In this document: in pieces, positions 18,666 through 27,280 of the stretch
Layout: the number at the start of each line of letters is the position of its first letter
How positions within the stretch are numbered: the stretch's first letter is position 1
Assembly: GCF_039543505.1 (NCBI RefSeq)
Contig: NZ_BAABJW010000004.1
Span: forward strand, 186,001 to 250,000
DNA from: Litoribaculum gwangyangense
GTDB lineage: Bacteria; Bacteroidota; Bacteroidia; Flavobacteriales; Flavobacteriaceae
Direction of reading: 5' to 3'
DNA length: 64,000 nucleotides
The notes under the pieces: model-generated
The model's database searches: none
What the model was told of the DNA's origin: nothing
Seen by the model: the letters and a program-made list of their open reading frames with translations, nothing else
Made by a program: the position numbers and the translations under genes

Positions 18666-19292
18666 CTAAAAAACGCCTCTGCAATTTTCTTTAAGCGATA
18701 CGGTAATCCTGTCAACCTCATTAGCACTCCTTGGAATTTCTTCATCTGATAAACCAGGATATGAATCTAATTCTTTCCACTTTTCAATGGTCGAACTAAA
18801 ATATTGGGAGGCTGCAGCGTCAGCTTCATAAATGATTATTTCATAGGATTCTCCTTTATCCCCTCCAAATCTTGTAATTACTTGCCATTCGCCGTTTCTT
18901 TTGTAAGAAGTATTTGTATGATCTGATTGTGGGTAGAATTTATTATTTGAAGGCTTCAAAAGCACCCAAATATCTTTTTCATGAGAATCTGGATATACCC
19001 CCATTGTTAATATTCTACAATCTACAGAATCTCCTGCTACAGGTGATATAACTTGTACTTTTTCAATTGGAAGGTTTATTTTTGATTTGTTACCTAATTC
19101 CGCCTGTTCTATTTGACCAAAATTCACAATGGAACCATAAGAATATCCTCCATAAATTATCAAGAGTACACCAAGTATACCCAACGGAATTCTTAATTTT
19201 GTATTGATTAAATTCAAGGTTTTTATGTTATCAGCAATGGCAATTAATAGAAAGGCTATGCCAATTATAATGATGACTAATTCTGCAGACAT
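18666..19292 (-). CDS. Membrane-anchored protein of unknown function
   Basis: A 208-aa protein with two likely N-terminal transmembrane helices (about 3-20 and 33-52) and a soluble C-terminal part. The region after residue 75 (VQVISPVAGDSVDCR) resembles a small beta-rich carbohydrate- or ligand-binding-like fold, with Trp-containing segments DIWVLLKPS and GEWQVITRFGG. I do not recognise a named family. It is flanked by the amidoligase operon downstream and the secA terminator upstream, with over 120 bases on each side, so it is probably a single-gene unit. The 194-base gap before secA holds the secA terminator and a small hairpin around 19332-19350. Confidence 0.65.
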   Translation of the reverse strand: MSAELVIIIIGIAFLLIAIADNIKTLNLINTKLRIPLGILGVLLIIYGGYSYGSIVNFGQIEQAELGNKSKINLPIEKVQVISPVAGDSVDCRILTMGVYPDSHEKDIWVLLKPSNNKFYPQSDHTNTSYKRNGEWQVITRFGGDKGESYEIIIYEADAAASQYFSSTIEKWKELDSYPGLSDEEIPRSANEVDRITVSLKENCRGVF

Positions 19293-19426
19293 TTTTAAAA
19301 ATTTTATTTAGTTTAGTTTTTTATTCAAAGTGAACTATTTCCTGAATAGTTGAGGGATCAAAAAAGTTATTAATTGTAACTAAGTTAATAATTATTCTTA
19401 AAAAAATCAAGAAAATGAGGGCAATA

Positions 19427-19459
19427 AAAAATCCTAATAGGCTCTCTATTAGGATTTTT
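19427..19459 (-). terminator. Rho-independent terminator of secA
   Basis: A perfect 14-base inverted repeat (left arm 19427-19440, right arm 19446-19459) around a five-base loop GCTCT, with A and T runs at the outer ends so that it can work on both strands. It lies 28 bases after the secA stop. Confidence 0.78.
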
Positions 19460-19486
19460 ATTAAAATTATTTGAAACTATTTTTTG

Positions 19487-22400
19487 TTATTCTACCAGAA
19501 CCCAATCACCTTTTGCTAATAACGGTTCAGCTTGTTTGTATTTCAAGGTTTTATTTTCGCCATTTAAAACATGCTTGATGGTAACTTTATCATTGCGACC
19601 AATTTTGGGTCGATCTCGCACGATGGTTTCTACAATCTCAGATTTACGTTGTGTATTACCTGCAGCTCGGTTTTGTGCTGAACGTTCATCTAAATTTGGA
19701 ATTTCATCCTTTTGAATGTTTAATTTTTCTTGCTTGCGTGCCCGAGCTTCTTGAATAGTATCTTGGGTTTCTTGAGGTAATTCTCCTTTAAATAAGAATG
19801 AAATCACGTCTTTATTCACTTGGTCAATCATGGCTTTAAACAATTCAAAAGCTTCAAATTTGTAAATTAATAGAGGGTCTTTTTGCTCATGAACCGCTAA
19901 TTGAACCGATTGTTTTAATTCATCCATTTTTCGTAAATGGGTTTTCCAAGCATCATCAATAATAGCTAATGTGATATTCTTTTCGAAATCTGTAATTAAC
20001 TGTTTGCCATTAGTGTGGTAGGCTTTCTCTAGGTCCGTAACTACATTTAAAGTTTTCGTACCGTCCGTAAAAGGCACGACAATACGCTTGAATTTATCGC
20101 GTTGTGTTTCATAGACATTTTTAATCACAGGGAAAGCAATATCTGCATTACGCGACATTTTTTCTCTATAATGTTGGAAAGCTGTCTTATATATTTTTGA
20201 TGTAATTTCTTGTGCCGATAATTTTCCAAATTCATCTTCAGTAATCGGTGAACTCATGGAAAAATAACGAATCAATTCAAACTCAAAATTCTTATAATCG
20301 TTAGCGCCTTTATTAGTTTCAGCAATGCCTTCGGAGGTATCAAAAATCATATTGGCTAAATCAACGCGTAAACGTTCACCATGTAGCGCATGACGACGGC
20401 GTTTGTAAACCACCTCTCGTTGGGCGTTCATCACATCATCGTATTCCAACAACCGCTTACGAACTCCAAAGTTGTTTTCTTCTACTTTTTTCTGCGCACG
20501 CTCAATAGATTTTGAAATCATAGAATGTTGAATCACTTCTCCTTCTTTTAGCCCCATGCGATCCATCATTTTTGCAATACGCTCACTACCAAATAAACGC
20601 ATTAGGTTATCCTCAAGCGATACGTAGAACTGTGAACTTCCAGGATCTCCTTGACGACCAGCACGGCCACGTAACTGTCTGTCTACGCGACGGGAATCAT
20701 GACGCTCTGTACCAACAATGGCTAAACCACCTGCTTTTTTAACTTCTTCAGAAAGCTTAATGTCGGTACCACGACCAGCCATGTTGGTAGCTATGGTTAC
20801 TTGACCGGGTTGACCTGCTTGTGCAACAATATCAGCTTCTCTTTTGTGTTGTTTTGCATTCAATACATTGTGAGGTATTTTACGAATGCTCAACATTTTA
20901 CCAAGTAATTCTGAAATTTCAACTGAGGTTGTACCAATTAAAACGGGGCGACCAGCTTCTGAAAGTTGTGTTACTTCATCAATAACAGCGTTGTATTTTT
21001 CACGTTTAGTTTTATAAACTAAATCGTCTCTATCATCACGTGCTATTGGGCGGTTGGTTGGAATTTCAACCACATCCAATTTGTAGATTTCCCAAAACTC
21101 GCCAGCTTCAGTTACCGCAGTACCTGTCATACCAGATAGTTTTCGGTACATTCTAAAATAATTTTGAAGTGTTACTGTAGCGAACGTTTGGGTGGCATCT
21201 TCTATTTTTACGTTTTCTTTTGCTTCAATCGCTTGGTGTAAACCATCAGAATAACGACGACCATCCATGATACGACCTGTTTGTTCATCAACAATCATTA
21301 CCTTATTATCCATCACCACGTATTGGGTGTCTTTTTCAAATAAAGCGTAGGCTTTTAAAAGTTGGTTAAGAGTATGTATACGTTCGGATTTTACACCAAA
21401 ATCTTTAAATAGTTCTTCTTTTAATTTTGCTTCTTCTTGTTTAGGCAAGTTTTGTTCTTCAATTTTGGCAATTTCAATACCTATTTCCGGTAAGATAAAG
21501 AAATCTGGATTGTCTTTCCCAGAAATATATTCAACCCCTTTGTCAGTTAATTCAATTTGATTGTTTTTCTCTTCAATAACATAATACAATTCCGCATCCA
21601 CTTTGGGCATTTCACGGTTATTATCCTGCATGTAAAAATTCTCTGTTTTTTGAAGCAGTTGTTTGACTCCTTCTTCTGATAAGAACTTAATAAGGGCCTT
21701 ATTTTTGGGCATACCACGATACACACGAAGTAATTGAAAACCACCTTCTTTGGTATCACCGGCAGAAATTAGTTTTTTAGCTTCAGCTAAAACACCTGTT
21801 AAATACTTTCGTTGAACAGCAACAATATCATCTACTTTTGGCTTTAACTCGGTAAACTCATGTCTGTCTCCTTGTGGAATTGGTCCAGAAATTATGAGAG
21901 GCGTACGTGCGTCATCGATTAAAACAGAATCTACCTCATCAACAATGGCGTAGTGGTGAGGACGCTGAACTAAATCATCAGGAGCATGTGACATGTTATC
22001 ACGCAGATAATCAAAACCAAATTCGTTATTAGTTCCATAAGTAATATCCGCTTGATAGGCTTTACGTCTAGCAGCAGAGTTAGGTTGGTGGTGATCTATA
22101 CAATCCACACGCAATCCATGGAATTCAAAAATAGGAGCCATCCATGCACTATCTCGTTTTGCAAGATAATCGTTTACCGTTACTAAGTGAACTCCTTTAC
22201 CAGCTAATGCATTAAGGTAAACAGGAAGTGTGGCTACTAATGTTTTACCTTCACCTGTTTGCATTTCGGCAATTTTACCTTGGTGCATGGCTATACCGCC
22301 AATAAGTTGTACATCATAATGTACCATATCCCAAGTAATTGGTTTACCAGCGGCATCCCAAGAGTTTTTCCAAACAGCCTTGTCATCTTCTAAAGTAATG

Positions 22401-22837
22401 TAATCTTTATCTCCCGATAAACTTCTATCAAACTCATTGGCTTTTACTGTTATGGTTGTATTATTCACAAAACGTTTAGCCGTTTCTTTTACCACCGCAA
22501 AGGCTTCTGGAAGGATATCGTTTAAAACTTCCTCGGTAATTTTGTAAGCGTCATCTTTTAGTTTATCAACTTGTTCGTAAATATCTTCACGAGCATCAAT
22601 GTCTTCCGTATTTTCAGCATCTTCTAACAGTTGTGCAATTTGCTCGTCGATAGCTTTGTTGGCTTCCGCAATTTTAGCTTTAAACGCGGTAGTTTTTGCT
22701 CTTAATTCGTCGTGAGATAGAGCTTCTAAGGCCTTTTCAAATGTTTTAATTTTATCTACCAAAGGTGTGATGGCTTTTACATCTTGTTTCGATTTATCGC
22801 CAACAAATACCTTAAGTACAGAATTTAAAAAACTCAT
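19487..22837 (-). CDS. secA: Protein translocase ATPase SecA
   Basis: The motor of the Sec export system. The first ATPase half has Walker A EMQTGEGKTL (Lys198), Walker B-type VDEVDSVLIDDARTPL and the pre-protein cross-linking region. The second half has IATNMAGRGTDI and RQLRGRAGRQGDPGSSQFYVSLEDNLM. At 1116 aa it is about 200 residues longer than E. coli SecA. The extra length is an N-terminal insertion (about 60-110) and another around 330-480, both usual in Bacteroidota. The C-terminus ends HVLNGENKTLKYKQAEPLL and has no CxCxSG zinc motif, so it lacks the SecB/lipid-binding tail. Single-gene unit with its own promoter and terminator. Confidence 0.97.
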   Translation of the reverse strand: MSFLNSVLKVFVGDKSKQDVKAITPLVDKIKTFEKALEALSHDELRAKTTAFKAKIAEANKAIDEQIAQLLEDAENTEDIDAREDIYEQVDKLKDDAYKITEEVLNDILPEAFAVVKETAKRFVNNTTITVKANEFDRSLSGDKDYITLEDDKAVWKNSWDAAGKPITWDMVHYDVQLIGGIAMHQGKIAEMQTGEGKTLVATLPVYLNALAGKGVHLVTVNDYLAKRDSAWMAPIFEFHGLRVDCIDHHQPNSAARRKAYQADITYGTNNEFGFDYLRDNMSHAPDDLVQRPHHYAIVDEVDSVLIDDARTPLIISGPIPQGDRHEFTELKPKVDDIVAVQRKYLTGVLAEAKKLISAGDTKEGGFQLLRVYRGMPKNKALIKFLSEEGVKQLLQKTENFYMQDNNREMPKVDAELYYVIEEKNNQIELTDKGVEYISGKDNPDFFILPEIGIEIAKIEEQNLPKQEEAKLKEELFKDFGVKSERIHTLNQLLKAYALFEKDTQYVVMDNKVMIVDEQTGRIMDGRRYSDGLHQAIEAKENVKIEDATQTFATVTLQNYFRMYRKLSGMTGTAVTEAGEFWEIYKLDVVEIPTNRPIARDDRDDLVYKTKREKYNAVIDEVTQLSEAGRPVLIGTTSVEISELLGKMLSIRKIPHNVLNAKQHKREADIVAQAGQPGQVTIATNMAGRGTDIKLSEEVKKAGGLAIVGTERHDSRRVDRQLRGRAGRQGDPGSSQFYVSLEDNLMRLFGSERIAKMMDRMGLKEGEVIQHSMISKSIERAQKKVEENNFGVRKRLLEYDDVMNAQREVVYKRRRHALHGERLRVDLANMIFDTSEGIAETNKGANDYKNFEFELIRYFSMSSPITEDEFGKLSAQEITSKIYKTAFQHYREKMSRNADIAFPVIKNVYETQRDKFKRIVVPFTDGTKTLNVVTDLEKAYHTNGKQLITDFEKNITLAIIDDAWKTHLRKMDELKQSVQLAVHEQKDPLLIYKFEAFELFKAMIDQVNKDVISFLFKGELPQETQDTIQEARARKQEKLNIQKDEIPNLDERSAQNRAAGNTQRKSEIVETIVRDRPKIGRNDKVTIKHVLNGENKTLKYKQAEPLLAKGDWVLVE

Positions 22838-22918
22838 GTGTATATATTTTATTGTTGCATTATTTTACTTGTGCAACACGTTTATTAATGTAATTTTATT
22901 GTATCTAAAAAAAGTATT

Positions 22919-22926
22919 CAAAGATA
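22919..22926 (-). promoter_or_regulatory. Predicted -7 box of secA
   Basis: TATCTTTG on the minus strand, a perfect TAnnTTTG match identical to the box before the HMG-CoA reductase gene. It implies a leader of about 75 bases before the secA ATG at 22837. The expected -33 element would fall within the terminator of the upstream gene and is not clear. Confidence 0.42.
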
Positions 22927-22941
22927 CATTTTAGAACAAAA

Positions 22942-22966
22942 AAAAAGCCTCAAATCGAGACTTTTT
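22942..22966 (-). terminator. Terminator of the DUF2795 gene
   Basis: Arms AAAAAGCCTC (22942-22951) and GAGACTTTTT (22957-22966) pair with one wobble or mismatch around a five-base loop. It lies about 23 bases after the stop of the DUF2795 gene and just upstream of the secA promoter. Confidence 0.55.
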
Positions 22967-22988
22967 AACTATTCTTTATGCAATATTA

Positions 22989-23210
22989 TTAATATTCATC
23001 TTCATTCCAAAGATAATCTTCGTCAGTTGGGTAATCTGACCAAATTTCCTCTATCGAATCATACGAATCACCTTCGTCCTCAATCGATTGTAAATTTTCA
23101 ACAACTTCCAATGGCGAACCAGTTCTAATTGCGTAATCTATCAATTCGTCTTTTGTTGCAGGCCATGGTGCATCACTTAAATAAGATGCTAATTCTAAAG
23201 TCCAATACAT
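22989..23210 (-). CDS. Small acidic DUF2795-family protein
   Basis: A 73-aa protein starting MYWTLELASYLSDAPWPATK with an acidic, Asp/Glu-rich tail (YPTDEDYLWNEDEY). It matches the DUF2795 proteins common in Flavobacteria; function unknown. A longer frame starting at 23258 would add 16 residues (MFKLKIYFCKKNNAQE), but that extension would span a good promoter box at 23233-23240, so the ATG at 23210 is preferred. It has its own promoter and terminator and lies upstream of secA. Confidence 0.85.
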   Translation of the reverse strand: MYWTLELASYLSDAPWPATKDELIDYAIRTGSPLEVVENLQSIEDEGDSYDSIEEIWSDYPTDEDYLWNEDEY

Positions 23211-23232
23211 TTCTTGTGCGTTATTTTTTTTG

Positions 23233-23256
23233 CAAAAATAAATTTTTAGTTTAAAC
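23233..23256 (-). promoter_or_regulatory. Predicted promoter of the DUF2795 gene
   Basis: On the minus strand TATTTTTG (23233-23240), a perfect TAnnTTTG box, lies about 22 bases before the ATG at 23210. Two TTG triplets lie 15 and 19 bases upstream of it, the second at normal -33 spacing. This is one of the best-formed promoters in the window. Confidence 0.5.
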
Positions 23257-23390
23257 AAGCAAGAAAAAAATGAAATATTTAATCATTAATTCTAAGAACG
23301 TATGCTATTGTGTTTTAAACAGTTGAAATTTATGATTGCTTTGTTAATATTTATAGCAATTTTTGTGGGTTTTCCTTGGGTGTTTACCAA

Positions 23391-23440
23391 TCGGGTCGGG
23401 CTTTACTCACTACACGGTAGCTAGCTTCAATCCCTAATGC
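23391..23440. repeat. Possible remnant of a dispersed flavobacterial intergenic repeat
   Basis: The stretch starting TCGGGTCGGGCTTTAC and ending GCTTCAATCCCTAATGC resembles, from memory, the two ends of a short GC-richer repeat seen between genes in several Flavobacteriaceae, with its centre lost. It is more GC-rich than its surroundings and overlaps the last two codons and stop of the adenosyltransferase gene. Confidence 0.3.
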
Positions 23441-24006
23441 TTATCAGGAATCCACTTAATTTCACTTGCTTGTAAGTCATTGGACAACTTTCGTGCCAAC
23501 ACAAAAAGGTAGTCAGAAAGACGATTAAGATAGGTTAAAGTATTAGCTTCAAAAGGTTCTAAATCGTTAAGTGCAGTTGCTAATCGTTCCGCTCTACGGC
23601 AAACACAGCGTGCAATATGACAGAATGACACGGTTTGATGGCCACCTGGTAACACAAAATGTGTCATAGGTGGTAAAGCATCATTCATGGTGTCCATTTC
23701 TTTTTCAAGAAGATCAATATCTTTATCTGAGATTTTTTCAATATTTAAACGTTCTTTACCACTTTTTAAAATAGCCTTTTCAGGGTCGGTAGCTAATATG
23801 GCTCCAACGGTAAACAGTTTGTTTTGAATTTCAATGATTAAATCTTTATAGTGTTGGTTGATGTCTTGGTCACGAATTAATCCCAAATGCGAATTTAATT
23901 CATCAACTGTTCCATAACTTTCAATGCGTATGTGGTGTTTAGGTACACGAGTGCCTCCAAATAATGCTGTAGTACCTTTATCGCCTGTTTTGGTGTAAAT
24001 CTTCAT
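23434..24006 (-). CDS. Cob(I)yrinic acid a,c-diamide adenosyltransferase, PduO type
   Basis: Transfers the adenosyl group of ATP to cob(I)alamin to make coenzyme B12. The 190-aa protein begins MKIYTKTGDKGTTALFGG, the PduO ATP-binding loop, followed by IESYGTVDELNSHLGLIRD and the helix segment RCVCRRAERLATAL. These are the family signatures, and the length is typical. The gene is last in a run that begins with the ABC-F gene, 52 bases after the small membrane protein gene. No other cobalamin genes are in the window, so it may serve B12 salvage. Confidence 0.93.
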   Translation of the reverse strand: MKIYTKTGDKGTTALFGGTRVPKHHIRIESYGTVDELNSHLGLIRDQDINQHYKDLIIEIQNKLFTVGAILATDPEKAILKSGKERLNIEKISDKDIDLLEKEMDTMNDALPPMTHFVLPGGHQTVSFCHIARCVCRRAERLATALNDLEPFEANTLTYLNRLSDYLFVLARKLSNDLQASEIKWIPDKH

Positions 24007-24013
24007 ATTACGA

Positions 24014-24041
24014 AGTTAAAAGTTAAAAGTTAAAAGTGAAA
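24014..24041. repeat. Short tandem repeat, 7-base unit
   Basis: Three perfect copies and one imperfect copy of AGTTAAA just upstream of the adenosyltransferase start codon. Possibly a slippage site; it lies in the leader of that gene if the transcript comes from upstream. Confidence 0.6.
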
Positions 24042-24058
24042 GGTTTTTTGCCACCAAT

Positions 24059-24526
24059 TCACAAATGATAATTTCTTGGTAGTATACCTTGTCGAATAGA
24101 AAATTCAATAATAATTAAATTTAAATCCTTGATAAGCTTTATTTGTTTTTCTGACCAGTCATTTTTTTTAGCTAGCTCGAAGAAAAGGTAATTATGGGTT
24201 TGTATTGATGTAGTTGGGAATAATTCATCAATTTCATTGCTTTTTATTTTGACAAGTGTTTCTTGAACTTCTGATTTGAAATGACTTAGGTTTTTGTATT
24301 CTGTATAAAGGAAGTTTGATTTTTCATCAAAACTATTTAATATTTTGTTTAATAATATAGTTGCTTCATTTTTTAATTGTGTATTAGTCAATCCTTCATA
24401 AAAATTAGAATCAAATTTCTTTTTACCTTTTCTAAATTTGAGAATACCAACAATAATAATAACAGGTATAATCAACCAAAATGAATACATAAAGTCAAAT
24501 TTAAGATAATCTAAACAACTTAACAA
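24059..24526 (-). CDS. Small single-pass membrane protein, unknown
   Basis: A 155-aa protein with one N-terminal transmembrane helix (about 13-31), a basic RKGKKK stop-transfer segment and a mostly helical cytoplasmic part rich in Lys, Asn and Glu. I do not recognise the family. An internal ATG at 24490 (MYSFWLIIP) would place the helix at the N-terminus and is a plausible alternative start. It lies 8 bases after the methyltransferase gene and 52 before the adenosyltransferase gene, so it is likely co-transcribed with both. Confidence 0.6.
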   Translation of the reverse strand: MLSCLDYLKFDFMYSFWLIIPVIIIVGILKFRKGKKKFDSNFYEGLTNTQLKNEATILLNKILNSFDEKSNFLYTEYKNLSHFKSEVQETLVKIKSNEIDELFPTTSIQTHNYLFFELAKKNDWSEKQIKLIKDLNLIIIEFSIRQGILPRNYHL

Positions 24527-24534
24527 CCCAACAT

Positions 24535-25308
24535 CTAAACTCTTATAACAAAGTGCTCTTTAACTTGTTCTTTTCTAAAAAATACGAATCCCCAGAAAAA
24601 TGTGTCAATAGTTACAGTGACTTTTGGGTTTGCTTTTATCGCTTCCCACGCTTTGGTCATGCCTTTGCTCCAGTAAATATCATCAAAAATAAAAACAGAG
24701 TTATTGTGTGTGGTTTCTAAAAGTGTCTCAAAGTAATTTAAAGTTGCTTCTTTTTGATGATTTCCATCAAAGAAAATAAGGTCGTAATAATTTGAGGTAA
24801 GTTTTTTTATCTCTTCTTCAAAATCTCCAACAATTAAATTAGTGTTTTTTAAATGATATTTTTTAAAATAACCTTTGGTGAATTCTGAAATATTAGGGCA
24901 GCCTTCAATAGCTGTAATGCTTGCTTTTGGATTTCCTAAACTCATGGCATGGGTTGCTATTCCCAAAGAGGTACCTAACTCTAAAATGGCGTTTGGTTTA
25001 AAATAATCTGAAATTCTATATAAAAGTTTAGCTCGTTTGTTTGTAGTACCGGCATTTTTAGCCATACTTGAAATTGAACGTCCTTTATGTTTCATAACAT
25101 GGGAGCCAGCACCCAAATCGGTAACTTTAATTTTGTTCCTGTTTTTTAAGAGTGAGTTTCTGTATTTAGAGATTGATGTATAAGTTTCATTTTTAGTTTT
25201 ATCATAAAAACATTTGGTTATTAAGTTATACACAAAAGGGGAGTGTACCCCATGCTGTTTACTGGACTTTAACAGGAATTTTATGTATTGAATAACTTGA
25301 TAAAACAT
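24535..25308 (-). CDS. Class I SAM-dependent methyltransferase (O-methyltransferase-like)
   Basis: A 257-aa Rossmann-fold methyltransferase of the Methyltransf_24 type. The SAM-binding motif I is AILELGTSLGIATHA near residues 97-111, followed by the acidic TAIEGC and the DLIFFDGNH strand-4 motif near 180. The target cannot be told from sequence; catechol-like O-methylation is one option for this fold. It sits 6 bases downstream of the ABC-F gene and 8 bases upstream of a small membrane protein gene, all on the minus strand. Confidence 0.8.
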   Translation of the reverse strand: MFYQVIQYIKFLLKSSKQHGVHSPFVYNLITKCFYDKTKNETYTSISKYRNSLLKNRNKIKVTDLGAGSHVMKHKGRSISSMAKNAGTTNKRAKLLYRISDYFKPNAILELGTSLGIATHAMSLGNPKASITAIEGCPNISEFTKGYFKKYHLKNTNLIVGDFEEEIKKLTSNYYDLIFFDGNHQKEATLNYFETLLETTHNNSVFIFDDIYWSKGMTKAWEAIKANPKVTVTIDTFFWGFVFFRKEQVKEHFVIRV

Positions 25309-25314
25309 AAATAA

Positions 25315-27174
25315 TTATCCTTCAAGTTTTGATGACAATTCAAACCAACGCTCTTCTTTAGTTTCAATGGCATCAATAATTTTTTGTAACTCTTCAGATA
25401 GTTTGTTAATCTGGTCCTGAGTTAAATCTGGATTGTTGAATTTATTTTCCAGTTCTTTTTTATCAAATGCCAATGAATTTAACTTGCTTTCAATGTTTTT
25501 GAGTTCTTTTTCTTCATTATAAGACAATTTGCTGACTTCATTTTGTTTCCAAGACTTGTTATCTTTTTTTGCTTCTGAAATATTTGGAATAATGGGTTGG
25601 CTATCTTCATAAACTCTGTAATCAGTATAATTTCCAGGAAAATCTTCTATAATGCCATCGCCCTTAAAAACGAATAAATGATCCACCACTTTATCCATAA
25701 AGTATCTATCATGCGACACCACAATGATGCAACCGGGAAAATCCAAAAGAAATTCCTCCAACACATTAAGGGTTACAATATCTAAATCGTTGGTAGGTTC
25801 ATCAAGTATTAAAAAGTTAGGATTTTGAATTAGAACGGTGCACAAATACAAACGTTTCCGCTCGCCGCCACTTAGTTTTTCAACAAAATCGTATTGCTTT
25901 TTTCTGCTAAATAAAAAGCGTTCCAACAATTGTTGTGCACTAATTTGTCGCCCTTTTTTTAAAGGAATATAATCCCCAAATTCACGAATTACATCAATTA
26001 CTTTTTGTTCGGGCTTAATGGTTATGCCATTTTGTGTGTAATACCCAAATTTTATGGTGTCTCCTTTAACAACTTTCCCAGAATCTGGTTTATCGGTTTG
26101 CGTTAAAATATTTAAAAAAGTAGTTTTTCCAGTGCCATTTTTTCCAATAATGCCAACACGTTCCCCTTTTTGGAATGTGTAATCAAACTTATCAAGTATG
26201 GTTTTATCTTTAAAGGCTTTGGATACTTTATGAAACTCTAAAATTTTGCTTCCTAAGCGCTCCATATTAAGTTCAAGTTGAACTTCATGATCGTTTCTAC
26301 GTTGGTGCGCTCTGTGCTTAATATCGGCAAAATCATCAATTCTGGATTTTGATTTGGTGGTTCGCGCTTTAGGTTGGCGACGCATCCACTCCAATTCTTT
26401 TTTAAATAGTTGTTTGGCTTTACCAGTTTCAACGGCTTCTTGTTCAATTCTGGCTTCTCGCTTTTCTAAGTAATATGAGTAATTGCCTTTGTAACTGTAA
26501 AGTTGCCCTTCATCCAACTCAATAATCTCATTACAAACACGCTCTAAAAAGTACCGATCGTGCGTTACCATAAAAAGCGTGATGTTTTCTTTGGCAAAAA
26601 ATGTTTCTAACCACTCAATCATTTCTAAATCTAGATGATTGGTAGGTTCGTCTAAAATCAATAAATCAGGTTTGTTAATTAGAGCATTGGCGAGTGCTAA
26701 ACGTTTTTTTTGTCCACCAGAAAGTGTGCTAACCTTTTGGGTTAAATCTTCAAGTTTTAGTTTGAAAAGTATTTGTTTGTAAAGGGTTTCAAAATCCCAA
26801 GCTTGATGCCTCTCCATAGCTTCAAAAGCCTTTTGGTAAGCTTCAGTGTCGTCTGGGTTTAAAAGCGATTTCTTGTAATTTGAAATGACGTTTAGAATGG
26901 GATTATCACTAGCAAAAATGGTTTCTTCAACGGTTAAATGGTTATCAAACTTTGGGTCTTGTGAAAGGAAGGAGACCTTGATGTCTTTCCTGTAAATAAC
27001 ATTGCCAGTGTCTGCTTGATCATCTCCAGACAATATATTTAAAATGGAGGTTTTACCGGTACCATTTTTTGCAACAAAAGCTATTTTTTGGTCTTTATGA
27101 ACACTAAAAGATATGTTTTCAAAGAGGGTAAGCTCACCGTAAGATTTTGATATATTTTCAACTGTTAAGTAATT
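25315..27174 (-). CDS. ABC-F family ATPase (Uup-like)
   Basis: A soluble protein with two ABC domains and no membrane segment. The first domain has Walker A AKNGTGKTS, signature LSGGQKKRL and Walker B LLILDEPTNHLD. The second has GKNGTGKTT, LSGGERKRLYL and LILDEPTNDLD. A coiled-coil C-terminal region (about 530-620) with many Lys and Glu resembles that of Uup. ABC-F proteins act at the ribosome or on branched DNA. The ATG at 27204 would add ten residues (MRYLQKKYTL) outside the family, so the TTG at 27174 (NYLTVENISKSYGE) is favoured. The divergent polysaccharide locus starts about 80-110 bases away. Confidence 0.88.
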   Translation of the reverse strand, partial: NYLTVENISKSYGELTLFENISFSVHKDQKIAFVAKNGTGKTSILNILSGDDQADTGNVIYRKDIKVSFLSQDPKFDNHLTVEETIFASDNPILNVISNYKKSLLNPDDTEAYQKAFEAMERHQAWDFETLYKQILFKLKLEDLTQKVSTLSGGQKKRLALANALINKPDLLILDEPTNHLDLEMIEWLETFFAKENITLFMVTHDRYFLERVCNEIIELDEGQLYSYKGNYSYYLEKREARIEQEAVETGKAKQLFKKELEWMRRQPKARTTKSKSRIDDFADIKHRAHQRRNDHEVQLELNMERLGSKILEFHKVSKAFKDKTILDKFDYTFQKGERVGIIGKNGTGKTTFLNILTQTDKPDSGKVVKGDTIKFGYYTQNGITIKPEQKVIDVIREFGDYIPLKKGRQISAQQLLERFLFSRKKQYDFVEKLSGGERKRLYLCTVLIQNPNFLILDEPTNDLDIVTLNVLEEFLLDFPGCIIVVSHDRYFMDKVVDHLFVFKGDGIIEDFPGNYTDYRVYEDSQPIIPNISEAKKDNKSWKQNEVSKLSYNEEKELKNIESKLNSLAFDKKELENKFNNPDLTQDQINKLSEELQKIIDAIETKEERWFELSSKLEG

Positions 27175-27234
27175 CAAAGTGTATTTTTTTTGCAAATAAC
27201 GCATAAAAAACCAAAAAACGGGTTATATGTTTTA

Positions 27235-27260
27235 TTGTTCAAGGTGAAAACTTATATTTG
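27235..27260 (+). promoter_or_regulatory. Predicted promoter of the polysaccharide locus
   Basis: TATATTTG at 27253-27260 is a perfect TAnnTTTG -7 box and TTG at 27235-27237 is a candidate -33 element with a short 15-base spacer. The transcript would start near 27267, about 14 bases before the ATG at 27281. It is the only good promoter seen ahead of the gene run that continues to the right edge. Confidence 0.55.
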
Positions 27261-27280
27261 TGATAAATCAATCTACCAAA

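Noticed and set aside
23259..23433. Possible RNA gene in the gap before the DUF2795 gene
   Set aside because: No cloverleaf, T-loop or riboswitch-like core could be traced. The conserved-looking part is better explained as a repeat remnant.
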